Of a stretch of 64,000 nucleotides of DNA, positions 32,062-40,144 are shown piece by piece. Under the pieces are notes generated by a model, which was given only the letters and a program-made list of their open reading frames with translations, was not told the origin of the DNA and did not search any database. A program made the translations under genes and the position numbers. The stretch spans positions 1 through 64,000 of the forward strand of contig PALN01000096.1 in assembly GCA_002706405.1 (NCBI GenBank). Direction: 5' to 3'. This DNA comes from Rhodospirillaceae bacterium. GTDB taxonomy: Bacteria > Pseudomonadota > Alphaproteobacteria > Rhodospirillales > Casp-alpha2. How positions within the stretch are numbered: position 1 is the stretch's first letter; each line of letters starts with the position of its first letter.

Positions 32062-32586
32062 ATGAAGTATTCCCTGGGTGACCTTAAGGTCCAGACCGAT
32101 GGCGACAACTATTGGATCGCGCCGAACGCCGTCGTGATCGGCAACGTCATCCTGAAAAAGGATGCCAGCGTCTGGTTCGGCGCCACTGTCCGCGCCGACA
32201 ACGACGTCATCACCATCGGCGAAGGCACGCAGATTCAGGACGGCAGCGTGCTGCACGCGGACCCCGGGTTTCCCCTGACCATCGGCGACCATTGCACGGT
32301 CGCCCATATGGCCATGCTGCACGGCTGCACGATCGGCGACGGCACCATGATCGGCATCGGCGCCGTGGTCCTGAACGGCGCCAAGATCGGCAAGAACTGC
32401 ATCATCGGCGGCAAGGCGCTGATCGGCGAAGGCAAGGAAATTCCCGACAATTCCCTGGTCATGGGCATCCCCGGCAAGGTCATCAAGGAAGTGTCCGACG
32501 CGCAAAAGGAAATGCTCGCCCGCATTCCGCCCCACTACGTGGAACGCTGGAAGCGCTATAAGACCGAGATGACGCCTCAGGACTGA
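32062..32586 (+). CDS. Gamma-class carbonic anhydrase family protein (YrdA/PaaY-like)
   Basis: This 174-residue left-handed beta-helix protein shows hexapeptide repeats such as [21 protein letters not shown] and ITIGEGTQI. The three zinc-ligand histidines are placed as in the family: one in VLHAD and two in [10 protein letters not shown]. Members bind zinc or iron; some have carbonic anhydrase activity, others are of unclear activity. A GGAG ribosome site precedes the ATG. It stands 25 bp ahead of the acyl-CoA synthetase gene and may share its transcript. Confidence 0.93.
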   Translation: MKYSLGDLKVQTDGDNYWIAPNAVVIGNVILKKDASVWFGATVRADNDVITIGEGTQIQDGSVLHADPGFPLTIGDHCTVAHMAMLHGCTIGDGTMIGIGAVVLNGAKIGKNCIIGGKALIGEGKEIPDNSLVMGIPGKVIKEVSDAQKEMLARIPPHYVERWKRYKTEMTPQD

Positions 32587-32611
32587 TCCGCCGTCCCTTC
32601 CTCAGACCAGC

Positions 32612-34156
32612 ATGAAGATTCCCGCCATGGACCTGCCCATCGACCACTTCCTCCGCGCCGCCGCCAAGGCGCCGGATCGCATCGCCATCAAGGACGGGGA
32701 TCTGACCCTGTCCCACGGCGATCTGGCCGCCCGCGTCAACGCCGTCGCGGCCGCCCTGCAAGACATCGACCCGGCACCACAAAGCCGGGTCGGCATTTGC
32801 GGGTACAACACGGTGGAGCATCTGACCGCGTTCCTCGGCACGCTGGCCGCCGGCAAGACCTGGGTTCCCCTGAATCCCCGCAACGGGGAAGAGGAATTGT
32901 CGCGCATGGTCGAGGCAACAGCGCCCTCGATCATCGTCGCCGACGCCGACTGCATGGGCCGCTTCGACCCCGGCAGCGCCACGGTGGTGCGGGGACGGCC
33001 GACCGGCGGCAGCCAGCACGCCTGCGGCGGCGATCTCAACCTGGCGGCCTTGATGAGCGATTTCGCCGGTCGCATGCCGAAACGCCATGACCTGGCCCCC
33101 GACGACGTCCAGGCCATCAAGTTCACGGGCGGCTCGTCCGGCCGGCCCAAGGGCGTGCAGCAGACCTATCGCGTGTGGCACACCTGCATCGACCTGATGA
33201 CCCGCGCGTTCGAACTGGACGGCGACGACCGCAACCTGCTGGCCGCCCCCATGACCCACGGCACGGGCACCCTGCTGGTGCCGATTCTGGCCCAGGGCGG
33301 GATGCAGGTCTTCATGCCGCAGCCGGCGCGCCCGGCGGCGATCATCGACGCCATCGAAAAGGACCGGGTGACCACGGTGTTCCTGCCGCCCACGGTGATC
33401 TACATGATGATGGCCGAGGAAGACCTGACCAAACGCGATTTCAAGAGCCTGAAGCATGTCATCGTCGGCGGCGCCGCCATGCGCCCGGACGAAATCAAGC
33501 GCGGCCTACCCATGTTTAACAATGCCCTGGAAACCTGCTACGGCCAGACCGAAGTGCCGCAGATCGTCACCGTCATGCGGTCGCGCGACTGGCTGGACAA
33601 CGACCATCGCCTGGCGTCCTGCGGTCGGGCCACGGATCGCTGCGACCTGCGCGTGGTCGATTCCGAGGGCAATTTCCTGCCGACCGGCCAGGCCGGCGAA
33701 ATCGTCATCAAGTCCGACCTGGTGATGAAGGGCTATCTGGACATGCCCGAAGCCACGGCCGAAACCATCAAGGACGGCTGGCTCTATACGGGCGACGTGG
33801 CGGCGATCGAGGAAGACGGCTTCATCTACATCAAGGACCGAATTCGCGACATGATCGTCACCGGCGGCTTCAACGTGTTCCCGTCCGATGTCGAGGCCGT
33901 TCTGGGCCAGCATCCGGCGATCAAGGAATGCGTCGTGTTCGGCCTGCCCGACGACAAATGGGGTGAGGCCGTGCAAGCAGCGGTGGAGGTCCACAAGGGC
34001 CAAACGCCGGGTGAGGACGAGATCATCCAATACGTCAAGTCGCGCCTGGATTCCGTGAAGGCGCCGAAGCGCGTGCATTTCGTCGACGAGCTGCCGCGCA
34101 GCCCCGTGGGCAAGGTGCTCCGGCGCGAAGCCAAAGCTCAATTCCAGGAGGCGTAG
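32612..34156 (+). CDS. AMP-forming acyl-CoA synthetase (class I adenylate-forming enzyme)
   Basis: This 514-residue enzyme activates a carboxylic acid with ATP and joins it to CoA. Seen are the P-loop-like FTGGSSGRPKGVQQTY (about residue 170-185), the YGQTE motif (about 310), the hinge YTGDVAAIEEDGFIYIKDR, and the C-terminal catalytic Lys in SPVGKVLRREAK. There is no strong ribosome site; the start at 32627 (MDLPIDHF) is equally possible. A citrate-synthase-like gene begins 8 bp after the stop, so the two are co-transcribed and may act in sequence on the same acyl-CoA. Substrate class (long chain, aromatic or dicarboxylic) cannot be fixed. Confidence 0.93.
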   Translation: MKIPAMDLPIDHFLRAAAKAPDRIAIKDGDLTLSHGDLAARVNAVAAALQDIDPAPQSRVGICGYNTVEHLTAFLGTLAAGKTWVPLNPRNGEEELSRMVEATAPSIIVADADCMGRFDPGSATVVRGRPTGGSQHACGGDLNLAALMSDFAGRMPKRHDLAPDDVQAIKFTGGSSGRPKGVQQTYRVWHTCIDLMTRAFELDGDDRNLLAAPMTHGTGTLLVPILAQGGMQVFMPQPARPAAIIDAIEKDRVTTVFLPPTVIYMMMAEEDLTKRDFKSLKHVIVGGAAMRPDEIKRGLPMFNNALETCYGQTEVPQIVTVMRSRDWLDNDHRLASCGRATDRCDLRVVDSEGNFLPTGQAGEIVIKSDLVMKGYLDMPEATAETIKDGWLYTGDVAAIEEDGFIYIKDRIRDMIVTGGFNVFPSDVEAVLGQHPAIKECVVFGLPDDKWGEAVQAAVEVHKGQTPGEDEIIQYVKSRLDSVKAPKRVHFVDELPRSPVGKVLRREAKAQFQEA

Positions 34157-34164
34157 ATCCCCCC

Positions 34165-34983
34165 ATGTCCAACAAAACCGACAGAATCAAACCGACCCAG
34201 AAGCTGGCGACCCACACGCTGACCGATCTTTATTACCGGGATCAAAATCTGGTCACCGAGATGATGGGCAAGATGAGCTTCACCGAAGCCATGATCGGCC
34301 ACATCCTGGGCCGCCCGGCCACACCCGCGGACATCGCGATCATCGACGCGGTCCTGCTGGCCCTGATGGAACACGGCCTGACGCCCAGCGCCGTCGCCAC
34401 CCGCCTGACCTATCATTCGGCGCCCGAAGCCCTGCAGGCCGCCGTCGCGGCGGGACTGCTCAACGTCGGCTCGACCTTCGTCGGCACCATGGAGAACTGC
34501 TCCAAGCTGCTGCGCGAGATGGTCGACGGGACGGAGCCCCTGGACGCCGCGGCCAAGCGAATCGTCGCGGAGCATCGGGCGGCACGCAAGCATCTGCCCG
34601 GATTCGGCCATCACCTGCACAAGCCGGATGATCCGCGCACCCCGAAACTGTTTGAAATCGCCCGGGCGAACGGCGTCAGGGGCGATTACATCCGCGCCAT
34701 CGAGGTCCTGAGTCAGGCCGTCGACGATTCGTTCGGCAAGCACATGACCATCAACGCCACGGGCGGCACGGCGGCGGTGCTGTCGGAAATCGGTATCCCG
34801 CCGGAGATCATGCGCGGCTTCGCCGTGATCGCCCGCGCCGCGGGCCTTGTCGCCCACATTGCCGAGGAACGGGAAGTCCCCACGGCGCGGACCATCTGGG
34901 ACCTCGTCGAAGAGGAAATTCCCTATTCGGGGAATGCCGACCTGGGCAATCTGGACGACGGCAACGACGGCGGCGACGACTGA
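34165..34983 (+). CDS. Short citrate-synthase-like protein (citryl-CoA lyase family)
   Basis: At 272 residues this is much shorter than canonical citrate synthase (about 370-430), matching the citryl-CoA lyase-type group. The GFGHHLHKPDDPRT motif (about residue 149-162) corresponds to the citrate synthase GFGH....DPR block. Two active-site positions differ: the HGGAN block reads FVGTMEN, and the NVD block that normally supplies the catalytic Asp reads NATGG. A loss of Asp would point to changed chemistry or a different acyl-CoA. The C-terminal ~25 residues are Asp/Gly-rich. It follows the acyl-CoA synthetase by 8 bp, suggesting condensation or cleavage of a 3-hydroxyacyl-type CoA ester (inference). 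Confidence 0.82.
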   Translation: MSNKTDRIKPTQKLATHTLTDLYYRDQNLVTEMMGKMSFTEAMIGHILGRPATPADIAIIDAVLLALMEHGLTPSAVATRLTYHSAPEALQAAVAAGLLNVGSTFVGTMENCSKLLREMVDGTEPLDAAAKRIVAEHRAARKHLPGFGHHLHKPDDPRTPKLFEIARANGVRGDYIRAIEVLSQAVDDSFGKHMTINATGGTAAVLSEIGIPPEIMRGFAVIARAAGLVAHIAEEREVPTARTIWDLVEEEIPYSGNADLGNLDDGNDGGDD

Positions 34984-35239
34984 CCTGTCGCCCCGGTCCG
35001 GCCCGGTCGGACCCAGGAACCCCCATATACGACCTATAGATGTGCTGTTCCGCCAATCGGAACTATAATTCCGTGCATTTCGCGATGATGATAGGCCTTT
35101 CGTCTAGATAACATGCGGATATGCAGTGTGTTAGCGTGCGCGCGGATTCAAAGGGTTAGCTCGCCCTGAAATCCTCCATAAATCAGATTAATTATCCGGG
35201 CATTCGACCGGATAGTAAAAACGGAGGTTGAAACCGTAT
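34984..35239. promoter_or_regulatory. Intergenic region with palindrome and TATAAT upstream of XRE paralogue 2
   Basis: This 256-bp non-coding region contains a perfect inverted repeat GTTCCG-CCAAT-CGGAAC (35047-35063) directly followed by TATAAT (35064-35069). It looks like an operator overlapping a promoter; no good -35 hexamer is seen. A weaker hairpin GGTCCG/CGGACC (34995-35013) just after the citrate-synthase-like gene lacks a T-run and may or may not terminate. A GGAGG ribosome site at 35223-35227 fixes the start of the downstream gene. Confidence 0.5.
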
Positions 35240-35698
35240 ATGCCCAGAGTATCTAAAAAATCGCACCCAAACCGCATGCCACCCGGGGTTGCACACCCCG
35301 TAGACATCCATGTCGGCGGGCGGGTTCGCGGGCAGCGAAAATTGAAGGGAATGAGTCAGGGGGAACTGGGGGATGCTCTCGGTCTGACGTTCCAACAAAT
35401 TCAGAAGTATGAACGCGGCGCCAACCGCATCGGCGCCAGCCGGCTCTATCAGCTCAGCCGGATTCTCGACGTTCCCGTCGCCTATTTCTTCGATGGCATG
35501 GCGCAAGACATTCAAATGACCCAGGATAATTTCGACCTGGATGTCGTGTTCACCGAAGACCCGCGGGATTCTTCGGCGGTCATGGGATCCAGCGAGACGA
35601 CCGACCTGGTCACCGCCTATTACAGCATCGACAATCCGCGCAAGCGTCGCGCGGTCCACGATCTGATCGCGTCGCTGTCCAAGGCGGATTGGGACTAA
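35240..35698 (+). CDS. XRE-family helix-turn-helix regulator (paralogue 2)
   Basis: This 152-residue protein has an HTH_3 domain at about residues 23-80 with MSQGELGDALGLTFQQIQKY, and shares the blocks NRIGASRLY and SRILDVPVAYFF with paralogue 1 at 24214. The C-terminal helix keeps VTAYYSIDNPRKRRAVHDLI. I chose the ATG at 35240 with GGAGG 12 bases upstream; a TTG at 35228 in the same frame is less likely. The perfect palindrome at 35047-35063 could be its own operator. It converges on the cytochrome c gene 9 bp downstream. Confidence 0.9.
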   Translation: MPRVSKKSHPNRMPPGVAHPVDIHVGGRVRGQRKLKGMSQGELGDALGLTFQQIQKYERGANRIGASRLYQLSRILDVPVAYFFDGMAQDIQMTQDNFDLDVVFTEDPRDSSAVMGSSETTDLVTAYYSIDNPRKRRAVHDLIASLSKADWD

Positions 35699-35707
35699 TC
35701 CGTCCCG

Positions 35708-36109
35708 CTACTTTCCTTCGATCGGGGTGATGTCCGAATTTCCTTTGGGGACGGGCAGCGCCTCGACAAAGGCGAAGATGTCCTCGGCATCACCGGGCGC
35801 GATCGTGATCGGCGTGGCGTAGGGCGCCAGCTTGGTCAGGGGCGCCAGCCCCTCGACCTTGATGAAGGCAAGGTGCGGACGACGGACGTAAAACGTCTGA
35901 AACCGCTCGCGCCAGTCGGGGAGTTTCTTGATCCATTGCAGGGACGGGGTCGATCCGATCCCGCCATGGGGATTCACATCGCCGACCACATGACAGCGCG
36001 TGCAATGGCGCTCCGCAAGGGCGCGGCCGTTCGTCGGATCGGCCGCCGCTGCCGGCGGCGCGGACGCAAGCAGCAGGAGCGCTGCCGGCACCGCAAGCCG
36101 GCGCGACAC
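35708..36109 (-). CDS. Periplasmic monohaem cytochrome c
   Basis: This 133-residue protein has a signal peptide (hydrophobic AVPAALLLLASAPPAAA) and one haem-binding CxxCH motif, in RHCTRCHVVGD at about residue 36. The ligand Met may be distal; none is obvious in the short C-terminus, so the sixth ligand is uncertain. The start is GTG at 36109: it lies 3 bp after the M20 peptidase stop and has GGAG five bases upstream, whereas the longer ATG at 36151 would add a charged leader that spoils the signal peptide. Co-transcribed with the M20 gene. Electron-transfer partner unknown. Confidence 0.85.
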   Translation of the reverse strand: MSRRLAVPAALLLLASAPPAAAADPTNGRALAERHCTRCHVVGDVNPHGGIGSTPSLQWIKKLPDWRERFQTFYVRRPHLAFIKVEGLAPLTKLAPYATPITIAPGDAEDIFAFVEALPVPKGNSDITPIEGK

Positions 36110-36111
36110 GA

Positions 36112-37275
36112 CTACTCCAGCGTCTCGAACAGGCGGATCATCAGGCGGCAACGCTCGACTAGGGACGAGTAGTAGATGAACTCGTCATGGGAATGGGCGC
36201 CATGGCCGTCGGCTCCCAAACCGTCCAGCGTGGGAATCCCCAGTGCCCCGGTGAAATTGCCGTCGGACCCGCCGCCGGTCTTCAGGTCCTGCAAATCAAA
36301 CCCGATCTCCGCCGCCAGGCCCTTGGCGTGTTCGAACAGCTTTTCGATGCCGTCGAATTTCTCGTAAGGCGGACGGTCGACGCCGCCCTCGATCTGCAAG
36401 ACGCAATCTGGATCGACGGGCGTCATGCCCTCGACCTTGGCCTTGATCTCCTCGGCTGCATCCATATCCGGCACCCGAAGATCCACGGTGATGGAACATT
36501 TGGCCGGAACCACGTTGGTCAGGGTGCCGCCGGAAATCGTGCCGACGGAACAGGTGATCGAACGCTCGTAATCCGTCAGCCCTTCGAGAAACAGGATTTG
36601 ATGGGCCATTTCCCGGATCGCGCTACGCCCGTCCATATGGCGCAGGCCCGCATGGGACGGCCGGCCGGTCACGGTAATGTCGTACTTCAGCCGTCCGTTG
36701 CGCGCCGTGACGACCTTGCCGCCATCGCGCGCCGGTTCGGTGACCAGCACGTATTTGTTCTTTTTCGCCAGTTCGACAATCATCTGTCGCGACGTGGGGC
36801 TGCCGATTTCTTCTTCCGGAACGTACATGAAGGTGATCGGCAGCGGCGTTTCCTTGCCGCATCGCACCAGGTGCCGGTAGGCGTGATTGGCGATATAGGC
36901 GCCGGACTTCATGTCGTAGATGCCGGGGCCGTACACCTTGTCGCCCTCGCGCCGTACCTTCAGCTCGTTGTCGATGGTGCCCATGGCATGAACCGTATCC
37001 AGATGGGACAAGACGAGAATCCCCGGCCCGTCCCCGCCCCAGGGCGTGCGCGTCACCAGAATGTCGCCGAAGCCGTCACGTCCTGGTGTGCGCTCGATCC
37101 TGGCGCCCAGGGCGGCATAGCCCTGTTCGACATGGTCAACCATACGGTTGACGGCAACGCCGTCATGGGACGGGCTTTCGATGGTGACCCATTCAAGGAT
37201 ACCGGCGAGGATTTCGTCGGCGTCCAGGACTGGTTCGTTGGAGGATGCTTGGGGCGATGCGGGACGGTCGGTCAT
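36112..37275 (-). CDS. M20 family metallopeptidase (glutamate carboxypeptidase/CPG2-like)
   Basis: This 387-residue dinuclear zinc hydrolase carries the motifs LVLSHLDTVHAMG (His and Asp ligands, about residue 87-99), GPGIYDMKSG (bridging Asp), PEEEIGS (Glu base and ligand), and the terminal HSHDEFIY His. A dimerisation domain lies at about 195-300 with GRPSHAG. No signal peptide is seen, so it is cytoplasmic, unlike CPG2 itself. It would cleave C-terminal Glu-type residues from folates, acyl-amino acids or dipeptides. It lies just upstream of the cytochrome c gene in the same operon. Confidence 0.92.
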   Translation of the reverse strand: MTDRPASPQASSNEPVLDADEILAGILEWVTIESPSHDGVAVNRMVDHVEQGYAALGARIERTPGRDGFGDILVTRTPWGGDGPGILVLSHLDTVHAMGTIDNELKVRREGDKVYGPGIYDMKSGAYIANHAYRHLVRCGKETPLPITFMYVPEEEIGSPTSRQMIVELAKKNKYVLVTEPARDGGKVVTARNGRLKYDITVTGRPSHAGLRHMDGRSAIREMAHQILFLEGLTDYERSITCSVGTISGGTLTNVVPAKCSITVDLRVPDMDAAEEIKAKVEGMTPVDPDCVLQIEGGVDRPPYEKFDGIEKLFEHAKGLAAEIGFDLQDLKTGGGSDGNFTGALGIPTLDGLGADGHGAHSHDEFIYYSSLVERCRLMIRLFETLE

Positions 37276-37349
37276 GATGCGGTCGTATCCTCGTTGAAAC
37301 GCGCGAAACCCTATTTAACCCCTGGTACGCGCGGAAGGAAACACCGGCG

Positions 37350-37853
37350 TCACCTGGTTCCGACCTGATCGACGCACGTGATGATTTGCGACACCTTGTC
37401 GTCCGTATCGCCTAAGGGGAAATACCCCCGCTCATGCAGATGATAGGTGCTTTCATCGACCTCGCCGGGCGCGAGCAGCACGGGCCCGCCCAGTTTAACG
37501 ACCTTGGCGCAGGCATCCAGCATGGGCGCCGGATCGAACGGCCAGGCGACTTCGTCGAGGCATCGACCGGTGGGATCGGCGGGAACGAGTTGGCTGCGCG
37601 CTTCGACCAGCATCGTGCCGCAAAAGCGGTAACGGAAACAGAAACCGCCGCCCAGATCTTCCACATCGAGAACCGCCAGATATGATGCGACATCATAGAT
37701 GTCCATCAATTTGACATCGGCCCATGCCGGGTACCGGCGATCGCCGCGAAGATCGCGCCAAAAATCGAAAAGGCGTTTAATTTTCGAGCTTTGCACATCT
37801 CCGAGTCCAGGAGAATGCTGGCCGTCATCACTCCCGAATTCACTAGACGGCAT
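37350..37853 (-). CDS. PAS_5-type PAS domain protein
   Basis: This 167-residue protein has a single domain matching the alphaproteobacterial PAS_5 pattern: FDFWRDLRGDRRYPAWADVK, then the core FRYRFCGTMLVEARS and a CLDE helix. No output domain is attached, so it is a stand-alone sensor or adaptor. I chose the start MPSSEFGSDD at 37853, preceded by GGAGGGGG; the longer frame to 38042 adds a leader from AT-rich non-coding sequence. It lies 74 bp beyond the M20 start on the same strand. Confidence 0.78.
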   Translation of the reverse strand: MPSSEFGSDDGQHSPGLGDVQSSKIKRLFDFWRDLRGDRRYPAWADVKLMDIYDVASYLAVLDVEDLGGGFCFRYRFCGTMLVEARSQLVPADPTGRCLDEVAWPFDPAPMLDACAKVVKLGGPVLLAPGEVDESTYHLHERGYFPLGDTDDKVSQIITCVDQVGTR

Positions 37854-38040
37854 ACCCCCTCCCCATATTCGATGCGCATGCCGTCGCAGGCCTCGCCCTA
37901 TCCGCTTAACAACGAATAATTTTATGTTCAATAAAATTCCACAATTTAAGTAGTATTTGTCTACAATTTGGAAAAATGCATCGTGGCGCCGTCCGGCGTG
38001 ATTTTGACAGGCGTCCGGCCCGATCTGGTAAAGTGGCGAC

Positions 38041-38490
38041 ATGAAACTTCGGGACGCTACCGCGGACGATCTCGTCCATATTGTCGCCTTGCTGGCCGAT
38101 GACCCGATCGGCCGGCGGCGGGAACGTTTTGAAACACCCCTTCCCGCCTGCTACGGGGAGGCCTTCCGGGCGATCCAGGACGACCCGAACACCCGCCTGC
38201 TGGTCGCCGACGACGGCGACGGGGTCGTCGGCTGCCTGCAGATCACAATGCTACCGAACATCTCTCATCAAGGCGGCTGGCGCGCATTGATCGAAGGCGT
38301 GCGGGTTGCCGCCCGGGCCCGCGGCAGCGGCCTGGGCCGGACGATGTTCGAACATGCCATCGGCCTGGCGCGGGAAAAGGGCTGCCGCATGGTGCAATTG
38401 ACCACGGATCGGGAACGCCCCGACGCCCTGGCGTTCTATGAAGCGCTCGGCTTCGTGCACAGCCACGCCGGGATGAAGCTGGCGCTTTAG
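38041..38490 (+). CDS. GNAT family N-acetyltransferase
   Basis: This 149-residue acetyltransferase contains the acetyl-CoA pyrophosphate-binding motif A, seen as VAARARGSGLGRTMFEHAI (R/Q-x-x-G-x-G/A type, about residue 88-106). The final strand reads PDALAFYEALGFVHSHAGM, typical of YncA/PhnO-like enzymes. Substrate is unknown. Its stop codon overlaps that of the convergent ABM gene by two bases. The promoter region upstream (37854-38040) is AT-rich and holds no other gene. Confidence 0.9.
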   Translation: MKLRDATADDLVHIVALLADDPIGRRRERFETPLPACYGEAFRAIQDDPNTRLLVADDGDGVVGCLQITMLPNISHQGGWRALIEGVRVAARARGSGLGRTMFEHAIGLAREKGCRMVQLTTDRERPDALAFYEALGFVHSHAGMKLAL

Positions 38491-38774
38491 TCCGCCAGAA
38501 CCCAGGTCTTGACCTCTTTCGACGCCAGCCAGGGTTGGACCAGGGCGTCGAAGGATTTGAAGTGGTCGGTCGCCTTATGGGCCTCGAACGCCGCCGCATC
38601 GTCATAAACTTCGTAAAGAAATGTAACCGCCGGATTCTTGGGATCGCGGCACACGTCGAACTGCCGGCAGCCGGGCTCCGTCTCTTCCGAAGCGCGCGCG
38701 TTCTCGATCATCGCCGGCGCGAAATCCGCGATATGCTCAGGTTTTACGACGAAGGTGACGGTGACGACGAACAT
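38487..38774 (-). CDS. Antibiotic biosynthesis monooxygenase (ABM) domain protein
   Basis: This 95-residue ferredoxin-like alpha/beta barrel protein starts MFVVTVTFVVKPEH and continues through EPGCRQFDVCRDP and FLYEVYDD, the standard ABM/YgiN layout. Such proteins are small cofactor-free monooxygenases or haem-degrading or quinol-oxidising enzymes. I chose the internal ATG at 38774 because it gives the full single-domain length; the longer frame upstream adds unrelated basic sequence. Confidence 0.85.
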   Translation of the reverse strand: MFVVTVTFVVKPEHIADFAPAMIENARASEETEPGCRQFDVCRDPKNPAVTFLYEVYDDAAAFEAHKATDHFKSFDALVQPWLASKEVKTWVLAD

Positions 38775-39012
38775 GCGGGAATTCCTTCTGGTCCGATTGC
38801 GCGCCCCCTCGCCATGGTCGGCGCGGGTCGCCTTGATGCCCCCCGGCCAAACCGAAGTGCGACATCTTGTTACAAAATTCCGGACGCGAACGCCATGAAA
38901 CTTGGTAAATTCTGCGCCGTTGCCGGTTAAGCTGCATGCATTAGGAATTTGTGTGGAATTGGCCGGTATCCTACGGCGTCTGACACCACGGAACCGCATC
39001 GAGACCGCGACC

Positions 39013-40143
39013 ATGACCCTGCGCACCCAATTTGCCATCCTCATCGGCCTGGCTGTCCTTCTCGGCGCCGGCTGGTATGCCCTGAACGGCAATCAGGTCG
39101 GCGCCCAGCCCAAACCGTCCCCCCGTGCCAGCGGCGGCGGCACGCGGGTTCTGGTCGAAAAGGCGCCGGCCGCGACGGACAAGATCATCGTCCGCGCCGT
39201 CGGCACGGGCGAGGCGCGCAAATCCGCCGACCTGTACCCGAAGACCGCCGGCGAAGTCGTCGCCGTGTCGTTCCGCAGCCAGGACCGGGTCCATAAAGGC
39301 CAGATCCTGCTGCGCCTGGAAGACGTCCACCAGCAGATCGCCGTCCGTCTGGCCAAGGTTGCGGTCAAGGACGCGACCCGTCAATTGAAGCGCCTGGAAA
39401 AGCTGGCGCCGTCGGGCACCGCCTCCCAGGCACGCCTGGAAACCGCGCAGACCGACCTGGAATCCGCGACCCTGCGCCTGGACCAGGCGGAACAGGCGCT
39501 CGACGACCGCATCGTCTACGCCCCCTTCGACGGCATCATCGGGCTGACCGAGATCGACCGTGGCGACCGGGTGACCACGGACACGAAGATCGCCACCCTC
39601 GACGATCGCTCGGAAATCCTGGTCGAATTCGAATTGCCCGAGGAATACGCCGGGCGCATCAAGATCGACGACCCGGTCACGGTTCGGCCCTGGACCGCCC
39701 CCGACCTGCGGCTAACGGGCAAGGTTACCCAACTGGGCAGCCGCATCGACCCGATCACGCGCACGCTCCGGGTCAAGGCGACTATTCCCAACCAGGAAGA
39801 CCTGATCCGCCCCGGCACGTCGTTTGAGACCGAACTGGCCTTTACCGGCAAACCCTATCCCACCGTCCGCGAGGTCGCCGTTTTGTGGAGCCGCGACGGT
39901 GCCTATCTGTGGCGGGTCGCCAAGAAGGACGGCAAGACCGAGACGGCGGAAAAGGTCTTCGTGAAAATCGTCCGCCGCGACCGCGGCCGTATCCTGGTCG
40001 ACGGACCGCTGAACGCCGACGACCTGATCGTCGTCGAAGGCGTGCAGGGCCTGCGTCCCGGCCAGCGCATACAGGCCATTCCGTTCGACAAATTCGCCGC
40101 CGGCGAAACCGCCCCCAAGGGCAAGAAAAAGGCGACCCCGTAG
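39013..40143 (+). CDS. RND efflux periplasmic adaptor subunit
   Basis: This 376-residue membrane-fusion protein has an N-terminal anchor or signal (FAILIGLAVLLGAGWYAL), a lipoyl domain (KTAGEVVAVSF), a short coiled coil (about 125-170), the second lipoyl half VYAPFDGIIGL, and a beta-barrel. It pairs with the RND pump that starts one base after its stop. The start at 39013 (MTLRTQF) puts the hydrophobic segment at the N-terminus; the frame from 38902 would bury it. Gap 38775-39012 is the shared promoter region with the ABM gene. Confidence 0.94.
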   Translation: MTLRTQFAILIGLAVLLGAGWYALNGNQVGAQPKPSPRASGGGTRVLVEKAPAATDKIIVRAVGTGEARKSADLYPKTAGEVVAVSFRSQDRVHKGQILLRLEDVHQQIAVRLAKVAVKDATRQLKRLEKLAPSGTASQARLETAQTDLESATLRLDQAEQALDDRIVYAPFDGIIGLTEIDRGDRVTTDTKIATLDDRSEILVEFELPEEYAGRIKIDDPVTVRPWTAPDLRLTGKVTQLGSRIDPITRTLRVKATIPNQEDLIRPGTSFETELAFTGKPYPTVREVAVLWSRDGAYLWRVAKKDGKTETAEKVFVKIVRRDRGRILVDGPLNADDLIVVEGVQGLRPGQRIQAIPFDKFAAGETAPKGKKKATP

Positions 40144-40144
40144 C

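Noticed and set aside
35228-35239. TTG start for XRE paralogue 2
   Set aside because: The GGAGG ends at 35227, directly against the TTG; the ATG at 35240 has usable spacing and matches paralogue 1 in length.
36110-36151. ATG start for the cytochrome c inside the M20 gene
   Set aside because: It adds an acidic leader before the signal peptide; GTG at 36109 has GGAG five bases upstream.
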